A stretch of 9,963 bases of DNA from an uncultured Ruminiclostridium sp. (GTDB lineage Bacteria > Bacillota > Clostridia > Oscillospirales > Acutalibacteraceae): the NCBI GenBank assembly GCA_902490005.1, contig CABUCM010000059.1, forward strand, positions 1 through 9,963. Reading direction: 5' to 3'. Positions 7,342 through 9,963 of this stretch are shown here, piece by piece. The position numbers and the translations under genes are program-made. Numbering within the stretch: the stretch's first letter is position 1; each line of letters opens with the position of its first letter. The notes beneath the pieces are model-generated. The model ran no database searches. It was not told where the DNA came from and saw only the letters and a list, made by a program, of their open reading frames with translations.

Positions 7342-8676
7342 ATGAACTGGAAAAAATCTGTTTGCGTCTTTGTGTGCGTTTGCGTTCTGGCAAGCGGATG
7401 CTCCTGTTCCCTGGACCGGGATATCCCCGGCTCCTCCGTCAGCTTGGGCCAGGCCCATTCTCCTAACGATCCCAACAGCGGGATTCAAAACCTGGAGGAA
7501 GATTACGCCCTGATTACCTGGTCGCCGGAGTCCCTCGCTGAGGATTATGGCTATCAAAGGCAGCTTTCTGGCTTTAACCATTTGCAAAACGATACCCTGC
7601 GGAAGTGTTACCGCCTGTTACTGGACGCGGTTTACCGGGTTTCTGAGGAGAAAAGCGTGGACGGCCACTACCGGGTGAAAAAAGTGGTGCTGGAGGATAC
7701 GGTCCTCAGCAAGAGCCAGGTGATGCAGGTTGTCACCGCTTTGCGCAACGACAACCCGCAGCTGTTTTGGGTCCTCAACGACCTGCGGTACGGCGTAGGC
7801 GGCGGCAGCACAGTGATCCAGCTTTGCTCTTATTTCTCCGGCACGCAGATACAGAAGGCGTCGGAGAAAATGAATACCGTCATGGAAGGGATTTTAGATA
7901 AGGCGCCCAAGGATTCTTCCCAGTTTGAACGGGAGCTTTATCTCCACGACCAATTGATCGGCTTGGTGGAATATAACGACGAGGCGGAGGAACATTCTAC
8001 AGAATATCCCATGGCTTTCAGCGCCTATGGCGCTCTGGTGGATGGCAGGGCCGTCTGCGAGGGGTATTCCAGGGCCATGCAGCTTTTGTCCAGCTGCTTA
8101 GGGCTGCAATGCGCCCTGGTCACCGGTGTCAGCCAGGAAATCGCCCATATGTGGAACGTGATTAAAATCGAGGGGCAATGGTACCATCTGGATTTGACCT
8201 GGGATGACGCGGCGGCAATGTCCATTTATCAATATTTTAATCTGACCGACGATCAGATTTCTGTGAACCATACGATGGATCCAGAGGTCCCTGGGGAAGA
8301 CCAGGAGACCCAGTGGGATGGTTCGCTGTATAATTTGTATTTGCCGGAATGCACCTCTATGGAGTATAATTACTATCAGCAGAAGGCGGTGCAGATTCAT
8401 ACCCTGGGCAGCGAGGACGACCAGGAGGCGATGGATGCGGTGCTGAACGCGGCTGCCAGAAGGGAGCGGACCATATCGTTCCAATTCAGCCCTGATCTGG
8501 ATTTTGATATCGCGGCGGCCCGCCTTTTGACAGAGGAACCATATAAATACGCATATTATGTACATTGCGCCAACGCCTATTTCGGCGAAGGAAAGGAACC
8601 CTTAATAGAGGGGGAGGCACGCTATGTGCTGGATAAAAATCAAAGAGCAGTGACCATTGAGCTGCTTTATCAATAA
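7342..8676 (+). CDS. Transglutaminase-like domain lipoprotein
   Basis: This is a 444-residue probable surface lipoprotein. The N-terminus MNWKKS is followed by a hydrophobic segment and the lipobox-like sequence VLASGC, so Cys20 should be lipidated and anchored to the outer face of the membrane. The middle holds a transglutaminase/protease-fold core with a complete catalytic triad: Cys239 (GRAVCEGYS), His269 (AHMWNVI) and Asp284 (HLDLTWDD). The C-terminal 150 residues have no recognised motif. Known members of this fold in bacteria are cysteine proteases, amidases or cross-linking enzymes, often acting on cell-wall material; the reaction here is unknown. I chose the ATG at 7342 because AAAGGAGG lies seven bases upstream and because it places the signal peptide at the N-terminus; a GTG at 7279 in the same frame lacks such a site and would bury the signal. 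The hydrophobic segment is oddly cysteine-rich (Cys8, 12, 14, 20, 22). folE follows after 13 bases. Confidence 0.85.
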   Translation: MNWKKSVCVFVCVCVLASGCSCSLDRDIPGSSVSLGQAHSPNDPNSGIQNLEEDYALITWSPESLAEDYGYQRQLSGFNHLQNDTLRKCYRLLLDAVYRVSEEKSVDGHYRVKKVVLEDTVLSKSQVMQVVTALRNDNPQLFWVLNDLRYGVGGGSTVIQLCSYFSGTQIQKASEKMNTVMEGILDKAPKDSSQFERELYLHDQLIGLVEYNDEAEEHSTEYPMAFSAYGALVDGRAVCEGYSRAMQLLSSCLGLQCALVTGVSQEIAHMWNVIKIEGQWYHLDLTWDDAAAMSIYQYFNLTDDQISVNHTMDPEVPGEDQETQWDGSLYNLYLPECTSMEYNYYQQKAVQIHTLGSEDDQEAMDAVLNAAARRERTISFQFSPDLDFDIAAARLLTEEPYKYAYYVHCANAYFGEGKEPLIEGEARYVLDKNQRAVTIELLYQ

Positions 8677-8689
8677 CGGAGGGGACTGC

Positions 8690-9259
8690 ATGGATAAGGA
8701 ACGTATTGAAGCGGCGGTAACCGAGATTTTACTGGCGGTGGGCGAGGACCCGGAGCGGGAGGGCCTAAAGGAAACGCCGAAACGGGTTGCCAAAATGTAT
8801 GAGGAAATTTTTTCCGGCCTGCGGGATGACCCGTCCCGCCATTTGAAAATTTTTCACGAGCCGGAGCAGCACAACGAGCTGGTGATCGTCAGGGATATTC
8901 CTTTATATTCCGTATGCGAGCACCACCTGCTGCCGTTCATCGGCGCGGCGCATATCGCCTATATCCCTCAAAAGGGGAATATCATCGGCTTGTCGAAATT
9001 CGCCAGAATCGTGGATTGCTTCGCCCGTCGGCCTCAGGTCCAGGAGCGGCTTACCGCGCAGATCGCTGATTTTCTCTTTGAAAACCTGAAGCCCTACGGT
9101 GTGGCGGTCATCATCGAGGCGGAGCATCTCTGCATGACCATGCGGGGCGCCCGGGCGGCTGGCAGCAAAACCCAGACTTCCGCGCTGAGGGGGATTATGC
9201 GCACCGACGCCAAAAGCCGCGGCGAGGTGATGGCCCTTCTAACCGGTTCCAGCCGGTAG
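8690..9259 (+). CDS. folE: GTP cyclohydrolase I
   Basis: This 189-residue cytoplasmic enzyme converts GTP to 7,8-dihydroneopterin triphosphate plus formate, the first step of folate synthesis and, in many bacteria, of queuosine synthesis. Family members form a homodecamer with one zinc per subunit. The expected ligands are visible: Cys76 and His79 in SVCEHHLLPF, and Cys148 in EAEHLCMTMRG; the active-site histidines His78 and His146 are also present. The GTP-binding signatures GNIIGLSKFARIVD, RRPQVQERLT and GSKTQTSALRG are intact. Length is normal for the short bacterial form. The ATG at 8690 is preferred because GGAGGGG (8678-8684) is spaced five bases upstream; the ATG at 8657 in the same frame would overlap the lipoprotein gene and has no comparable site. 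It is probably co-transcribed with the lipoprotein, but no other pterin or queuosine gene is in the window, so which pathway it serves is open. Confidence 0.97.
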   Translation: MDKERIEAAVTEILLAVGEDPEREGLKETPKRVAKMYEEIFSGLRDDPSRHLKIFHEPEQHNELVIVRDIPLYSVCEHHLLPFIGAAHIAYIPQKGNIIGLSKFARIVDCFARRPQVQERLTAQIADFLFENLKPYGVAVIIEAEHLCMTMRGARAAGSKTQTSALRGIMRTDAKSRGEVMALLTGSSR

Positions 9260-9296
9260 GGGTGCTGATAAAAATAAAATAGCGAGGGATAAAATA

Positions 9297-9333
9297 CGCC
9301 AGGCCGGATTTTTTCATCCGGCCTGGTGCTTTT
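9297..9333 (+). terminator. Intrinsic terminator after folE
   Basis: CGCCAGGCCGGAT (9297-9309) pairs with ATCCGGCCTGGTG (9316-9328), 13 pairs including one G-T, around a 6-base T-rich loop, followed by CTTTT. The T-run is short, so leakage is possible. The next gene starts just 20 bases later, leaving no room for a promoter between the two. Confidence 0.78.
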
Positions 9334-9352
9334 GAAAAAGGAGAGATGGAGG

Positions 9353-9756
9353 ATGCCCTGGTATATACGCCGGCTCCTCATTATGATAGCGGCGGCGCTG
9401 CTGGTAATGGCTGTTTATACTGTTTACCGGCTGCACATACCCCGGAAGCGTTCAAAATTAATTGAACAAGCAGAAGAGCTCCCTGTTCAGATCGATATAC
9501 CGTGGCGCGGAATAAGGATATCCAGATCGTACAGACGGGCACCAGCAGAGCCCCCGGACATTATTTGAAATACCGCGCCCTGTTTCGGTTTGACGACGGT
9601 TCTGAGGAATGGTTCCAGGCGCTTCCCCAGCAATATGAGGTGATCCCGGCAGGCGTCCGGGAAAAGCTGGTTACACAAAAACTGAACGTTTCTGGATTTT
9701 GGGGACCGGTTTGGGGAAGAGATTTCTTGAAACTGCGCTTCCTCAAAAAAGAGTAA
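9353..9756 (+). pseudogene. Small membrane-anchored protein gene (DUF2500-like), apparently split by a one-base frameshift
   Basis: From the ATG at 9353 (ribosome binding site AAAAGGAGAG, 8 bases away) the first frame encodes MPWYIRRLLIM and one membrane helix (about residues 6-25), then KRSKLIEQAEELPVQIDI, but becomes unlike protein after about 9500 and stops at 9568. The next frame, open from 9466 to the stop at 9756, takes over with VARNKDIQIVQTGTS, KYRALFRFDDGSEEWF and PAGVREKL. Joined near 9500, the two halves give about 134 residues: a short tail, one helix and a small beta-domain, a layout like the DUF2500 family as I recall it. The second frame has only a GTG at 9502 with no ribosome binding site, so separate translation is unlikely. 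No slippery heptamer is visible at the junction, so a one-base deletion or a sequencing error is the simplest reading. The function of the family is unknown. Confidence 0.6.
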
Positions 9757-9764
9757 AAAAATCC

Positions 9765-9793
9765 TTGACAAACCATCCCCCCTTTGCTATACT
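9765..9793 (+). promoter_or_regulatory. Ribosomal RNA operon promoter P1
   Basis: TTGACA (9765-9770), a 17-base spacer and TATACT (9788-9793), preceded by TGC as an extended -10, form a very strong promoter. It begins only 8 bases after the stop of the small membrane protein gene. The expected start is near 9800, a G. Tandem promoters of this strength before a boxA-like leader are typical of Firmicute rrn operons. Confidence 0.85.
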
Positions 9794-9848
9794 AGTGAAG
9801 CTGTCGAAAAGAAAGACAGGGAATTAAAAAATAAATACGAAAAGCCTG

Positions 9849-9877
9849 TTGACAATCAGCGCCTGATGTGTTAAAAT
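9849..9877 (+). promoter_or_regulatory. Ribosomal RNA operon promoter P2
   Basis: TTGACA (9849-9854), a 17-base spacer and TAAAAT (9872-9877), again preceded by an extended -10 TG (TGT), form a second near-consensus promoter exactly 84 bases downstream of P1. The start is predicted near 9884-9886. Confidence 0.85.
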
Positions 9878-9885
9878 TTAATTCC

Positions 9886-9963
9886 GCTGATCGTTGAGAT
9901 CAGCCGAAAGGACCTTGAAAATTAAACAACGCAAGAAGAAAAGAGACCCGTAATTCCTAAGAG
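9886..9963 (+). promoter_or_regulatory. rrn leader with boxB-like hairpin and boxA-like element, ending at or just before 16S rRNA
   Basis: GCTGATC (9886-9892) and GATCAGC (9898-9904) form a 7-bp hairpin with loop GTTGA, followed by GACCTTGAAAATTAAACAAC (9911-9930). The latter resembles the conserved CTTTGAAAA / CTTGAAAACTGAACAA element found in Firmicute rrn leaders and spacers, which acts in antitermination and rRNA processing. The last bases, CCTAAGAG, could be the first of the mature 16S (…AGAGTTTGATC…), but the diagnostic part lies outside the window, so no rRNA gene is called. Confidence 0.7.

Noticed and set aside
8657..8689. Upstream ATG for folE overlapping the lipoprotein gene
   Set aside because: No suitable Shine-Dalgarno spacing, and the extra residues are not part of the usual enzyme; GGAGGGG fits the ATG at 8690.
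1..9963. Search for CRISPR arrays, tRNAs, insertion sequences, integrases, toxin-antitoxin pairs or phage genes
   Set aside because: No regularly spaced repeats, tRNA cloverleaf, transposase-like protein, or defence-type gene was seen on either strand by reading; a tRNA or small-RNA search program was not available.

Overview
The window looks like chromosomal DNA from a moderately GC-rich Firmicute, most likely a gut-type clostridium (Oscillospiraceae or Lachnospiraceae-like). The reasons are strong AGGAGG ribosome binding sites, sigma-A type promoters, a YesM/YesN two-component pair, a zinc-type GH42 beta-galactosidase, a diacylglyceryl lipoprotein and an rrn leader of Firmicute type. This placement is an inference; no 16S sequence lies inside the window.

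Layout. (1) Bases 1-452 hold the 3' end of a glycoside-hydrolase-like gene whose frame is closed by a stop at 21-23, so it appears broken. (2) A good promoter at 556-584 drives a tightly coupled sensor kinase and AraC-type response regulator (618-3908), ending at a 14-bp bidirectional terminator. (3) A convergent GH42 beta-galactosidase (4023-6041, minus strand) is divergently paired with an AraC-family regulator (6223-7071). The 181-base intergenic region holds a strong promoter for the regulator, a weak-looking promoter for the galactosidase and candidate operator repeats. (4) After a clear terminator comes a probable two-gene unit: a transglutaminase-fold lipoprotein (7342-8676) and folE, GTP cyclohydrolase I (8690-9259), closed by a terminator. 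(5) Immediately after it is a small membrane-anchored gene (9353-9756) that appears to be split by a one-base frameshift. (6) The last 200 bases are a ribosomal RNA operon promoter region: two tandem TTGACA promoters, a boxB-like hairpin and a boxA-like element. The 16S gene should begin at or just beyond the right edge.

How the parts work together. The left two thirds form a carbohydrate-sensing and beta-galactoside-degrading neighbourhood: a two-component system of the type that usually controls sugar uptake, a broken glycosidase, and a self-contained galactosidase/AraC pair. No transporter is visible in the window. The right third is housekeeping. I did not find a convincing new biological system. 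The most useful leads are the two disrupted genes, the regulatory design of the GH42/AraC divergon, and a gene squeezed between a terminator and an rRNA promoter.
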